Assembly: GCF_029953305.1 (NCBI RefSeq)
Contig: NZ_JASBAN010000001.1
Span: 1,915,001 to 1,979,000, forward strand
Direction: 5' to 3'
Source: Commensalibacter nepenthis
GTDB lineage: Bacteria; Pseudomonadota; Alphaproteobacteria; Acetobacterales; Acetobacteraceae
DNA length: 64,000 nucleotides
The position numbers were made by a program, and so were the translations under genes. Positions within the stretch are counted from its first letter, which is position 1; every line of letters starts with the position of its first letter. This document shows positions 29,242-37,561 of this stretch, piece after piece. The notes under the pieces are model-generated. The model searched no databases. It was given only the letters and a program-made list of their open reading frames with translations, and was not told where the DNA came from.

Positions 29242-30147
29242 ATGCTTGCTTGTCAACAAAATTTTATTAAACAAAACAAACTATTACTTGCGACGGCTTC
29301 TGGTTTGTTGACTATTTTATTATGGTCCAGCTCATCTGTAACGATTACTTCTTTACCCAATATTCCGCGTTTTCAGTTATTGTGGTTTGGATTTGGTGAA
29401 GCCTTTATTGTGGGCAGTATTATTTTGGCGTTAACCGGTCGTTTGCGTGAGATGATGCAACCTTTTGCACCCTGGTTCACTGCATTTTGTGGATTGTTTT
29501 TCTTTTATATATTTGACTATGTTGGTCTTAGTTTAGCACCACCAGCCAAAGTAACAATCTTATCTTATTTATGGCCTATTATGTTGGTGATTTCTATTGC
29601 ATTGATGAGTAACAAGCAATTTCATATTGCTTATTTGATTGGTGCGGTGATGGGACTGATTGGTACTATTTGCCTGATGCCTGCAGATCCTGGTTCAGTG
29701 CTGACTTTCAAGGTCATCTTAGGCTATTTATTTGGATTTCTGAGTGGGGTGGTTTGGGCAATATATTCGTTGGTTAATCGTAGATATGCCTCTGTTCCAA
29801 CGAGCATGATGATTGGGGTTTGTGGTGGAATAGCGTTGGTTTCGATGGTTATTCATTTTGTTAGTGAACCCACAGTGGTGCCGACTTCTGCCAAAGATAT
29901 CATGATTATTCTTTATCTTGGATGTGGTCCAATAGGTTTGGCATTTTTGGCATGGGATTATGCAACAAAGAATGCGAATTTATCATTAATTGGATCTTTT
30001 TCTTATTTAGCGCCATTGCTTTCTACGATTTGGTTAATATTAGCTGGACGGGCTACGGCAACCTATGCATTGTTCATTGCGGTTCTTTTAATTATGGGCG
30101 GATCGATTATTGCGGCTTATCCGTTGAAAAAAACAAAAGGGTCATAG
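29242..30147 (+). CDS. EamA/DMT transporter, tandem copy 2
   Basis: Paralogue of the preceding gene (301 aa), sharing stretches such as 'NIPRFQLLWFGFGEAFI' and 'NRRYASVPT.MMIGVCGGI'. Differences concentrate in the N-terminal tail, in the segment after 'FTAFCG' ('LFFFYIFDYVGLSLAPP' against 'IFFFHLFYFVGLNFAPP') and in the extracytoplasmic loop before 'MGLIGTICLMP'. These could alter substrate choice. The copies are separated by 125 bp, so the second may have its own promoter. Confidence 0.87.
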   Translation: MLACQQNFIKQNKLLLATASGLLTILLWSSSSVTITSLPNIPRFQLLWFGFGEAFIVGSIILALTGRLREMMQPFAPWFTAFCGLFFFYIFDYVGLSLAPPAKVTILSYLWPIMLVISIALMSNKQFHIAYLIGAVMGLIGTICLMPADPGSVLTFKVILGYLFGFLSGVVWAIYSLVNRRYASVPTSMMIGVCGGIALVSMVIHFVSEPTVVPTSAKDIMIILYLGCGPIGLAFLAWDYATKNANLSLIGSFSYLAPLLSTIWLILAGRATATYALFIAVLLIMGGSIIAAYPLKKTKGS

Positions 30148-30228
30148 TATTTTTTGTAAAAAAAGTATAGAACTATATCCTAATACAATTTTCTTTTTTT
30201 AAAATCATTTTGCCTTGTTGGTGCCTAT

Positions 30229-32034
30229 ATGACAGATACGCCTTTGGAATTTATTCGTAATTTTTCGATTATTGCTCATATCGATCATGGAAAGTCAACC
30301 CTTGCTGATCGTTTAATTCAGGCTTGTGGCGCATTGACGCAACGCGAAATGCAAGCTCAAGTTTTGGATAGTATGGATATTGAGCGTGAACGCGGAATCA
30401 CCATCAAAGCACAAACAGTTCGTTTGCATTATAAAGCCAAAGACGGACAAACATATGTCTTGAATTTAATGGATACGCCAGGTCACGTGGATTTTGCTTA
30501 TGAAGTCAGTCGCTCTTTGGCAGCTTGTGAAGGGTCTTTGTTGGTTGTTGATGCGTCCCAAGGGGTAGAGGCACAAACATTGGCAAATGTGTATCAAGCA
30601 ATTGATGCACGTCATGAGATTGTCCCTGTATTGAACAAGGTTGATTTGCCTGCTGCGGATGTCGAAGGAACTAAAACTCAGATCGAAGAAATTATCGGTA
30701 TTCCAGCTGATGATGCGATTGGCGTATCTGCAAAAACAGGATTGAATATTGAAGCCGTTCTTGATGCTTTGGTTACCCGTTTGCCAGCACCAAAAGGCGA
30801 TGTAAATGCTCCACTACAGGCTTTGTTGGTTGATAGCTGGTATGATACTTATTTGGGTGTGATTATCTTGGTACGTGTCAAAGAGGGGCGTATTAAAAGG
30901 GGAATGCGTATTCGCATGATGTTCAATGGCAGCACGTATAATGTTGAGCAAGTGGGTGTATTCACCCCTCATATGCGTGAAGTTGAAAGCCTTGGTGCAG
31001 GGGAAATGGGATATATCAATGCAGCGATTAAAACGGTTGCAGACTGTCATGTTGGGGATACGATTACGGATGATAAAAAACCAGCCTCTAAAGCATTAGA
31101 AGGGTTTAAGCCATCTGTGCCTGTGGTTTGGTGTGGTTTATATCCGATGGATGCAGATGATTTTGAAAAACTTCGTGAAAGTTTGGGTAAGTTACAATTA
31201 AACGACGCATCTTTTCATTATGAACCAGAGACATCAGCAGCGTTAGGATTTGGGTTTAGATGTGGGTTCCTAGGGTTATTGCATCTTGAAATCATTCAAG
31301 AACGGTTAAGTCGTGAATTTGATTTGAACCTGATCGCAACGGCTCCTTCTGTAGTGTATCATTTGTTTAAAAATGATGGATCAGTTGAAGATTTGCATAA
31401 TCCAGCCGATATGCCAGACCCAACATCGATTGATCATATCGAGGAACCTTGGATCAAAGCATCGATTATGGTTCCTGATGAATATTTGGGTGCTGTATTA
31501 GGATTATGTACGGAACGTCGTGGTCAGCAAATTGATCTGACATATGTTGGTACACGTGCGATGGCAATTTATCGTTTGCCTTTAAACGAGGTTGTTTTCG
31601 ACTTCTATGATCGTTTAAAATCTGCGACCCGTGGGTATGCAAGTTTTGAATATCAAATGGATGGATATGAAGAAAGCGATTTGGTTCGTATCAGTATTCT
31701 GGTGAACCAAGAACCAGTGGATGCCTTGGCTTTTGTGGCGCATCGTTCTGTGGCAGAAAGCAGAGGGCGTGCAATTTGTGCAAAGCTAAAAGATCTTATT
31801 CCTCGTCAGCTCTTTAAAATCGCTGTTCAAGCAGCAATTGGTGGTCGTGTGATTGCGCGTGAAACCATTGGGGCGTTATCTAAGGACGTAACGGCAAAAT
31901 GTTACGGTGGCGATATTTCTCGTAAACGTAAATTGCTGGACAAACAAAAAGAGGGTAAAAAACGGATGCGTCAATTTGGGAAAGTTGAAATCCCACAATC
32001 TGCGTTCCTGGCTGCATTGAAAATTGATCGCTAG
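30229..32034 (+). CDS. lepA: Elongation factor 4 (LepA)
   Basis: Ribosome-associated GTPase that back-translocates stalled ribosomes or aids initiation and assembly. G1 'AHIDHGKST' (residues 16-24), switch II 'DTPGHVDF' and G4 'NKVD' are present, and the C-terminal LepA-specific domain ends '[16 protein letters not shown]'. The length of 601 aa is exactly typical. It is monocistronic, with a terminator just after the stop. Confidence 0.96.
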   Translation: MTDTPLEFIRNFSIIAHIDHGKSTLADRLIQACGALTQREMQAQVLDSMDIERERGITIKAQTVRLHYKAKDGQTYVLNLMDTPGHVDFAYEVSRSLAACEGSLLVVDASQGVEAQTLANVYQAIDARHEIVPVLNKVDLPAADVEGTKTQIEEIIGIPADDAIGVSAKTGLNIEAVLDALVTRLPAPKGDVNAPLQALLVDSWYDTYLGVIILVRVKEGRIKRGMRIRMMFNGSTYNVEQVGVFTPHMREVESLGAGEMGYINAAIKTVADCHVGDTITDDKKPASKALEGFKPSVPVVWCGLYPMDADDFEKLRESLGKLQLNDASFHYEPETSAALGFGFRCGFLGLLHLEIIQERLSREFDLNLIATAPSVVYHLFKNDGSVEDLHNPADMPDPTSIDHIEEPWIKASIMVPDEYLGAVLGLCTERRGQQIDLTYVGTRAMAIYRLPLNEVVFDFYDRLKSATRGYASFEYQMDGYEESDLVRISILVNQEPVDALAFVAHRSVAESRGRAICAKLKDLIPRQLFKIAVQAAIGGRVIARETIGALSKDVTAKCYGGDISRKRKLLDKQKEGKKRMRQFGKVEIPQSAFLAALKIDR

Positions 32035-32046
32035 TTATTGATGAAT

Positions 32047-32084
32047 GATCCACGAGGCGATGATTGTGCCTTATGGATCTTTTA
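32047..32084 (+). terminator. Rho-independent terminator after lepA
   Basis: A stem of 11 pairs with one internal mismatch (32047-32058 with 32068-32079), 9-base loop, followed by TTTTATAT. Confidence 0.75.
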
Positions 32085-32489
32085 TATCATAGTCATAAGG
32101 AAAGGAGATGAAGCGTTTATATGACTTCTTCACGGGGTTATTTTCTTATAACGCTTCTACTCGAGGTCATATTTATCCGTGTAAAAAGATCAGAGGAAAT
32201 ATTTGTACCACCTTGGATTAATTTTTCTGACATCAGTCTTTTGATTTTTTCTATCGAGAAGCTGGTGAGTTTTGGATGTATTCTGTGTGGAATCATTTTT
32301 GGGAAACAATGCGTAGATAAGAGCAAACCGCTTATTTAGACAAGTGAAAAGCTTCAGAAGTTTGGTGAGATTGGTATTCCGAAGAGTGGCAATCATTTTT
32401 ATATGATGATGCGTATAATTGATTGATTCAATATCAATATGATGTATAGATATTCTATTTTAAAAATTGCTGCAATGTTAGAAAAATGA
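32085..32489. other. Gene-poor stretch with a possible gene remnant
   Basis: No confident gene in about 400 bp. A strong AAAGGAG (32101-32107) abuts ATG 32108, which opens a 37-codon frame beginning 'MKRLYDFFTGLFSYNASTRG', faintly like the start of DUF805-type membrane proteins. A second frame from ATG 32121 runs to 32339 (72 codons) with a hydrophobic C-terminal half. The two overlap in different frames and neither has a well-spaced Shine-Dalgarno site, so a frameshifted remnant is possible. Confidence 0.3.
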
Positions 32490-33137
32490 ATGGAAACTAT
32501 TGTTTTTAGTCTGGTAACAGGAATAATCCTTGGTGCTAGTTTTATATTTTTTAAATTAAAACAAAGATATCAACAAAAGATACATCAACTTTCAGAGAGA
32601 ATCCTATATTTAGAAAATAAAGAAAAAAAACGGTTAAAAAATGCTGAGATTTATAAAAACAAACTTAAATCTCAAGAGATACAGTCGATAGAACCAGAGC
32701 TTACCAATCATCAACAACAAATAGAATATATCAAACAATGTGAATTATCATGCAAAAAGCCAATGAATTGGGAAGCTGTTAAATATTTTTATTATTTAAA
32801 TGAGTGGATTCAAAGAAATCAATTAAACTGGTATGTGTCTTTTGAAGTGTCGATGGGTGCATTTATTCGCACCACAGGTAAAGAAGATGCCGAATTAAAG
32901 AAATCGGCATTCAGTTCTTATAATAGTAAAAGGGTGGATTTCTTATTGATTGACAATCAAGGACATCCCAGAGGGGTTATTGAATATCATGGCTCTGGGC
33001 ATTATTTGTCCGATGATGCGAATGACAGAATGCAGGTCAAAAAGTTGGTATTGAAAAAGGTTAATGTTCCATTGATTGAAGTTCCAGAACAGTTGGATAA
33101 GCAGGCGTTTTTTAAGAGGTTGCAGGGCGTGTTGTAG
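32490..33137 (+). CDS. Membrane-anchored DUF2726 protein
   Basis: A 215-aa protein with one N-terminal membrane segment (about residues 4-22), a charged coiled-coil linker (25-80) and a C-terminal DUF2726 domain. The domain shows 'KRVDFLLIDNQGHPRGVIEYHGSGHY' in pieces: 'VDFLLID' and 'GVIEYHGSGHY', then 'DAND...KKLVLKKVNVPLIEV'. DUF2726 has a restriction-endonuclease-like fold, with D...E-x-H positions matching 'VDF' and 'IEYHG'. The cellular role of such proteins is unknown. It converges on the minus-strand membrane gene with a 5-bp gap. Confidence 0.75.
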   Translation: METIVFSLVTGIILGASFIFFKLKQRYQQKIHQLSERILYLENKEKKRLKNAEIYKNKLKSQEIQSIEPELTNHQQQIEYIKQCELSCKKPMNWEAVKYFYYLNEWIQRNQLNWYVSFEVSMGAFIRTTGKEDAELKKSAFSSYNSKRVDFLLIDNQGHPRGVIEYHGSGHYLSDDANDRMQVKKLVLKKVNVPLIEVPEQLDKQAFFKRLQGVL

Positions 33138-33142
33138 TTGTT

Positions 33143-33916
33143 TCATAAGTATAATGATTGGTTTTTAAGTAGTTTTAGTAACTCTTGTAAGTTTTGATTT
33201 ATTTGATCGAATAATTCTTTATTTTCTCTAATATAATTGAAAAAAGCTTCTTTTCCCTCAGGGGAAAAATAATAGCCATATTTAATCGATTCATTTAAAT
33301 TGAGTATTAAAAGATCATAGGCACGAAGAAGTGTGTTGGTATTCTCAATCAAACTTTTAGCTTTTATATCAACTAATTTAAATATATCTTCAAATCTTTT
33401 TGTAAAATTGATACATATATCTCGAAGTGGCTGATTGTCATGAACTGTTTGAAGCTTTTCGGATAATTTTTCAAAGTTGTAAAATTCAATAGTGTTTTTA
33501 TCAAGAGTATAACAGTAAAGCTCAATTGATGTAGATATAGAGAATAGTTGCTCGAAAACCCATATAATAGTATCAGATTTTTCTTTTGAAAACTCGCTTA
33601 ATAATTCGGCTCTTTTTTGTTTTCTAAAATCTTGTGTAATAAGAACTGCAACGAGAGCAGCAAAAATAGTAGTAAGGCTAGAGAGTAAAGAAAAATAGCT
33701 ATTTAAAGTTTCTAGAGAGAAATATCTACTTATAATAACAAAAGCAATTGTTCCAATACCGAAGATACTGAAAAAGGTAATTAGAATTCGTTTCATTAAT
33801 TTAGAAGGGTGTAAGAAGCTCTTGGGTATAAAAAAAGATATAATTTTTTTCTTATATCCTATAAGAGTAGAAAGTAATTTTTGAATAAATTTTTTACCCT
33901 TTGCTATTATTGCCAT
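33143..33916 (-). CDS. Unknown membrane protein downstream of lpxB
   Basis: A 257-aa protein with a basic N-terminus, two hydrophobic segments (about residues 45-64 and 75-98) and then a long, charged, probably helical cytoplasmic domain without recognisable motifs. The two-helix plus helical-tail layout is seen in many uncharacterised bacterial membrane proteins. It starts three bases after the lpxB stop, so it is cotranscribed with hisI-lpxB. Base composition is more AT-rich than lpxB. No family recognised. Confidence 0.65.
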   Translation of the reverse strand: MAIIAKGKKFIQKLLSTLIGYKKKIISFFIPKSFLHPSKLMKRILITFFSIFGIGTIAFVIISRYFSLETLNSYFSLLSSLTTIFAALVAVLITQDFRKQKRAELLSEFSKEKSDTIIWVFEQLFSISTSIELYCYTLDKNTIEFYNFEKLSEKLQTVHDNQPLRDICINFTKRFEDIFKLVDIKAKSLIENTNTLLRAYDLLILNLNESIKYGYYFSPEGKEAFFNYIRENKELFDQINQNLQELLKLLKNQSLYL

Positions 33917-33919
33917 TGA

Positions 33920-35077
33920 TTACCCCTTAATCATCTCCAAAATCTCCTTTGCAGCAACATGAGAAGGTAGCTCATCATCTGGTCCAGATAGTTGGTGCAT
34001 AATCTGGGTAAATGCATCTTGTTGAGCTTTGGCTTTTTCTGGATCGGTTAACAACGCCATTAACATGGCAGACAGCTTTTCTGGGTCGCAATCTTCTTGT
34101 AATAATTCTGGCACAATTTGTTTATTGGCAAGTAAATTTAACATACAAACATACGGTACTTTAATCATGCGTCGTGCAATTATTGCCGTTACAGGATTAA
34201 CACGATAGGTTACTGCCATTGGCACTTTTGCCAACGCAAGCTCTAATGTCGAAGTGCCTGATTTAGTGAGTGCAGCACTGGCTGCCGCATAAGCATTATA
34301 TTTATCTTGAGGATCATGAATAATAATGGGTTTGACTGGCCAATCATTCACCATATGCAGGACATGTTCTTTGGCTAGGGGTGAGGTTGGAATGACTGCG
34401 GTTACTTCAGGAAGTTGCCGTTTCAATAGGGTTAATGTTTGTTTGAATACAGGCATTAATTTTGGTAATTCAGAACGACGGCTGCCAGGCATAAATAAAA
34501 CAACAGGGGTATTATCGTTGATTTGATGGTCTTGTCGGAATTGCTCTGCATTTCCGTGATGAACTTCGGTTTCTAAAATAGGATGTCCAACAAATGTGCT
34601 TTGTAATCCATGTTTAGAAAAGAATTCTTTTTCAAAAGGCAGCAAGCATAAAAGCTTTTCCCATAATCCAGGAAATTTCTTGACACGACTTTCGTGCCAA
34701 GCCCAAACTTGAGGTGCAACATAATGCACTCTAGGAATATGTAAATTCGCAATGCGTTTCAACAATCGTAAAGAAAAACCAGGGCTATCAATGGTGACAA
34801 CTACGTCAGGGCGAACGCTTTTAATATGCTCCACCGCTTGAGTTAAACGATTGGATAACATGCGGATTTTTGGCAGAACTTCGATCAATCCCATTACAGC
34901 AAGATCTTGCATTGGGAACAAGATTTCTAGTCCTTGTTCTTGCATTTTTGGCCCACCAACACCACAAAATTTAAGGTTGGGATTGAAATGACGTAATGCT
35001 TTAATTAACTTTGCGCCCAATTCATCCCCACTGGTTTCACCGGCCAATAACCAAATTGTGTGTGTTGTGGTGCTCAT
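33920..35077 (-). CDS. lpxB: Lipid-A-disaccharide synthase LpxB
   Basis: Family 19 glycosyltransferase joining UDP-diacylglucosamine and lipid X to make the lipid A disaccharide at the inner membrane. The N-terminal 'LAGETSGDELGAKLI' (residues 11-25), 'FCGVGGPKM' and 'PQVWAWHESRVKKF' are diagnostic, and the C-terminal half has 'LTKSGTSTLELALAKVPM'. The length of 385 aa is normal. It lies 19 bp after hisI on the minus strand and three bases before the unknown membrane gene. Confidence 0.95.
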   Translation of the reverse strand: MSTTTHTIWLLAGETSGDELGAKLIKALRHFNPNLKFCGVGGPKMQEQGLEILFPMQDLAVMGLIEVLPKIRMLSNRLTQAVEHIKSVRPDVVVTIDSPGFSLRLLKRIANLHIPRVHYVAPQVWAWHESRVKKFPGLWEKLLCLLPFEKEFFSKHGLQSTFVGHPILETEVHHGNAEQFRQDHQINDNTPVVLFMPGSRRSELPKLMPVFKQTLTLLKRQLPEVTAVIPTSPLAKEHVLHMVNDWPVKPIIIHDPQDKYNAYAAASAALTKSGTSTLELALAKVPMAVTYRVNPVTAIIARRMIKVPYVCMLNLLANKQIVPELLQEDCDPEKLSAMLMALLTDPEKAKAQQDAFTQIMHQLSGPDDELPSHVAAKEILEMIKG

Positions 35078-35096
35078 GATCTTGCCCTGTTAATGA

Positions 35097-35495
35097 TTAT
35101 TGATGATAAAGTTGGTTTGGATCTATCAGTGGTTTGCTGACTTCGATTATTTCTCCTTCACGATAAGCGTAAAAGAAACAATTTCTTCTCCCTGTATGGC
35201 AAGCAACACCTTTTTGATCGACTAATAGTAAAAGTGTATCTCCGTCACAATCAAGGCGCATTTCGATCAACTGTTGCATTTGCCCCGAAGTTTCACCTTT
35301 GCGCCATAATTTTTGACGACTGCGAGAATAATAGCAAACATGATTTGTTTGAAGCGTTTCACGGATAGAGTCTTTGTTCATCCATGCCAGCATCAGCACT
35401 TCACCCGTATCATGTTGTTGAGCAATGGCGGCGATTAATCCATCCGCGTTAAATTTCATCATAGATAAAAAAGAATTAATGGATGAATCTGTCAT
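35097..35495 (-). CDS. hisI: Phosphoribosyl-AMP cyclohydrolase HisI
   Basis: Third step of histidine synthesis, a Zn/Mg-dependent ring opening of PR-AMP. 'DCDGDTLLLLVDQ' carries the Mg-binding Asp residues and 'ACHTGRRNCFF' part of the Zn site. At 132 aa it is the stand-alone cyclohydrolase without the HisE pyrophosphatase domain. It heads the minus-strand operon with lpxB, and is divergent from a heptosyltransferase-like gene across about 75 bp. Met12 or Met13 could be alternative starts. Confidence 0.93.
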   Translation of the reverse strand: MTDSSINSFLSMMKFNADGLIAAIAQQHDTGEVLMLAWMNKDSIRETLQTNHVCYYSRSRQKLWRKGETSGQMQQLIEMRLDCDGDTLLLLVDQKGVACHTGRRNCFFYAYREGEIIEVSKPLIDPNQLYHQ

Positions 35496-35568
35496 TCTGT
35501 ATAGACCTTTACAGCAAGATAAAATAATATTCTTTGTAGATTATTCTTTTGCCCAGTATAAGTATGAT

Positions 35569-36489
35569 ATGCAATCATCTACAATAAAAAATATTTTGTT
35601 TATTACTTCGACCCGATTGGGGGATGCTGTCATCTCTACAGGGATATTGAATCATTTAATACAAACTTATCCAAATGCAGAATTCACCATTGCTTGCGGT
35701 TCAGTTGCTGCAGGAATCTTTGATCGGATGCCACGGCGTAAAACAACGTTGATCATGGAAAAACAAAATTATGATTTACATTGGTTGATATTATGGAAAC
35801 AATGTATTTTACATCCATGGGACTTGATTGTTGATCTGAGAGGTTCTGCAATTAGCTATGTTTTACGAGCGAAAAAACGTGTTGTTCTTCGTGGTGGTAG
35901 GATTAAAGAAAGACGCATAGAGTATCTAGCAAAAGCTTTTCAATTACAACCTACACCATTCCCTGTGGCATGGGTTTGGGAAGAAGATCAACAGATAGCC
36001 AAGCAATATCTACCAGATGATTTCTATATTGCTTTGGCACCAACAGCTAATTGGGTGGGTAAGGTTTGGGATATTAATCGTTTTATTGCTTTGGCTCAGA
36101 AAATACAGACATTGTTTCCACAATGTAAATTTGCTGTTTTTTATGGGGCTGGTCAGCAAGAATATGCAATGGCAAAACCATTGTTAGAGGCGGATTTACC
36201 GATTATCAATGTTGGTGGGGATTTTAAACTGTGTCAAGTCGCAGCAATGTTTCAGCGTTGTAAAGGATTTGTTGGGAATGATTCTGGATTGATGCATTTG
36301 GCTGCTGCTTGTCAAATTCCTGTATTAGGATTATTTGGTCCCAGTCAAGTCACTGAATATGCTCCAGCAGGTTTATATGCTCAAGCAGTCGTTGCAAATG
36401 GTGACGAGGGTAAAGCATCAATGGATAATTTATCGGTTGATAAAGTTCTTGAAGCATTCAAAAGATTATATCAAAAGAATGAAAAATAG
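35569..36489 (+). CDS. Glycosyltransferase family 9 (heptosyltransferase-like)
   Basis: Likely adds a heptose or related sugar to the LPS core using an ADP-activated donor, at the cytoplasmic face. 'NILFITSTRLGDAVISTGIL' at the N-terminus and 'GNDSGLMHLAAACQIPVLGLFGPS' near the C-terminus are the two hallmark segments of GT9. I start at ATG 35569 (306 aa), since the longer in-frame start at 35425 would run through the divergent hisI gene and adds nothing family-like. A GT4 gene follows after 40 bp. Acceptor sugar unknown. Confidence 0.85.
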   Translation: MQSSTIKNILFITSTRLGDAVISTGILNHLIQTYPNAEFTIACGSVAAGIFDRMPRRKTTLIMEKQNYDLHWLILWKQCILHPWDLIVDLRGSAISYVLRAKKRVVLRGGRIKERRIEYLAKAFQLQPTPFPVAWVWEEDQQIAKQYLPDDFYIALAPTANWVGKVWDINRFIALAQKIQTLFPQCKFAVFYGAGQQEYAMAKPLLEADLPIINVGGDFKLCQVAAMFQRCKGFVGNDSGLMHLAAACQIPVLGLFGPSQVTEYAPAGLYAQAVVANGDEGKASMDNLSVDKVLEAFKRLYQKNEK

Positions 36490-36529
36490 CTAAAAGGTGG
36501 GTGCAATCAACATGGGTAGGAAAGAATAA

Positions 36530-37561
36530 ATGAATGATTTACGTATTGCTCATGTGATGGCGGGTGCGGCTAACGGCGGGGCTGAATTATTTTATGAACG
36601 TCTTTGTGTAGCGCAACATGAGCAGGGTTTGAATATACTACCCATTATTCGTAAAAATCCAGATCGTACAAAATTATTACAACATGGTGGATTAATCCCT
36701 CGTGAACTATCTTTTGGGGGGAAAACAGATCTTTTGACAGGGCGTAAGTTAAAACAGTTATTAAGCGATTTTTCTCCTAGAGTATCTGTTGCATGGATGA
36801 ATAGAGCAGCTTCTTTCATGCCTGTTGGTAATTGGGTGTCGGTTGGGCGTTTAGGTGGTTTTTACGATCTAAAATATTATAAAAATTGCGATCATTTGGT
36901 TGGAAACACCAAGGGTATTGTGAAATGGCTGATTGAACAAGGTTGGCCCCAAGAACGCACGCATTATGTGCCTAATTTTGCTAGAGATTTCCCTAATGTT
37001 ATTCCTAAACGCCCTGATTTTATCCCTCAACAAGCTCCATTTCTATTGGCTTTGGGTCGGTTACATACCAACAAAGGCTTTGATATCTTAATTAAAGCGA
37101 TGCCTTTCTTAAAAGATGCCCATCTTTTAATTGCAGGCGAAGGTGAGGAACGTGCGACTCTTCAACAATTAGCTGAGTCATTGAACGTGTCAGATCGTGT
37201 GCATTTGCCAGGATGGGTCACGGATATTTCTCAACTTTTGGCGGCTTGTGATGTGTTCGTTTGTTCTTCTCGTCATGAACCTTTGGGAAATATTGTGTTA
37301 GAGGCATTTGCAGCAACCAAACCTGTGGCTTCAATAGCGTCTCAAGGACCTGTGGAACTGATTACCGATGGTGAAAATGGCTTATTATCGCCATTAGAAG
37401 ATGAAACATTGTTAGCGCAGTCTATACAAAAATTATTAGATTCTCCTGAATTTTCTAATAAAATTGCACGAGCAGGGCGGCAGAAATTTGAACAGGAATT
37501 CAGTAAAGAAACTGTATTAAATCAATGGTTTGAATTTTTAAGTAAAGTTGAGAAAGTTTAA
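36530..37561 (+). CDS. Glycosyltransferase family 4
   Basis: Retaining glycosyltransferase with GT-B fold (343 aa), probably in LPS core or surface polysaccharide synthesis. The C-terminal donor site is clear: 'LALGRLHTNKGFDILIKA', 'LLIAGEGEERATL' and 'FVCSSRHEPLGNIVLEAFAA', including the conserved E-x7-E pair in modified form. AGGAAAG before the ATG gives a good start. Its stop shares a base with the ATG of the asparagine synthase gene (TAATG), so the two are translationally coupled. Confidence 0.88.
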   Translation: MNDLRIAHVMAGAANGGAELFYERLCVAQHEQGLNILPIIRKNPDRTKLLQHGGLIPRELSFGGKTDLLTGRKLKQLLSDFSPRVSVAWMNRAASFMPVGNWVSVGRLGGFYDLKYYKNCDHLVGNTKGIVKWLIEQGWPQERTHYVPNFARDFPNVIPKRPDFIPQQAPFLLALGRLHTNKGFDILIKAMPFLKDAHLLIAGEGEERATLQQLAESLNVSDRVHLPGWVTDISQLLAACDVFVCSSRHEPLGNIVLEAFAATKPVASIASQGPVELITDGENGLLSPLEDETLLAQSIQKLLDSPEFSNKIARAGRQKFEQEFSKETVLNQWFEFLSKVEKV

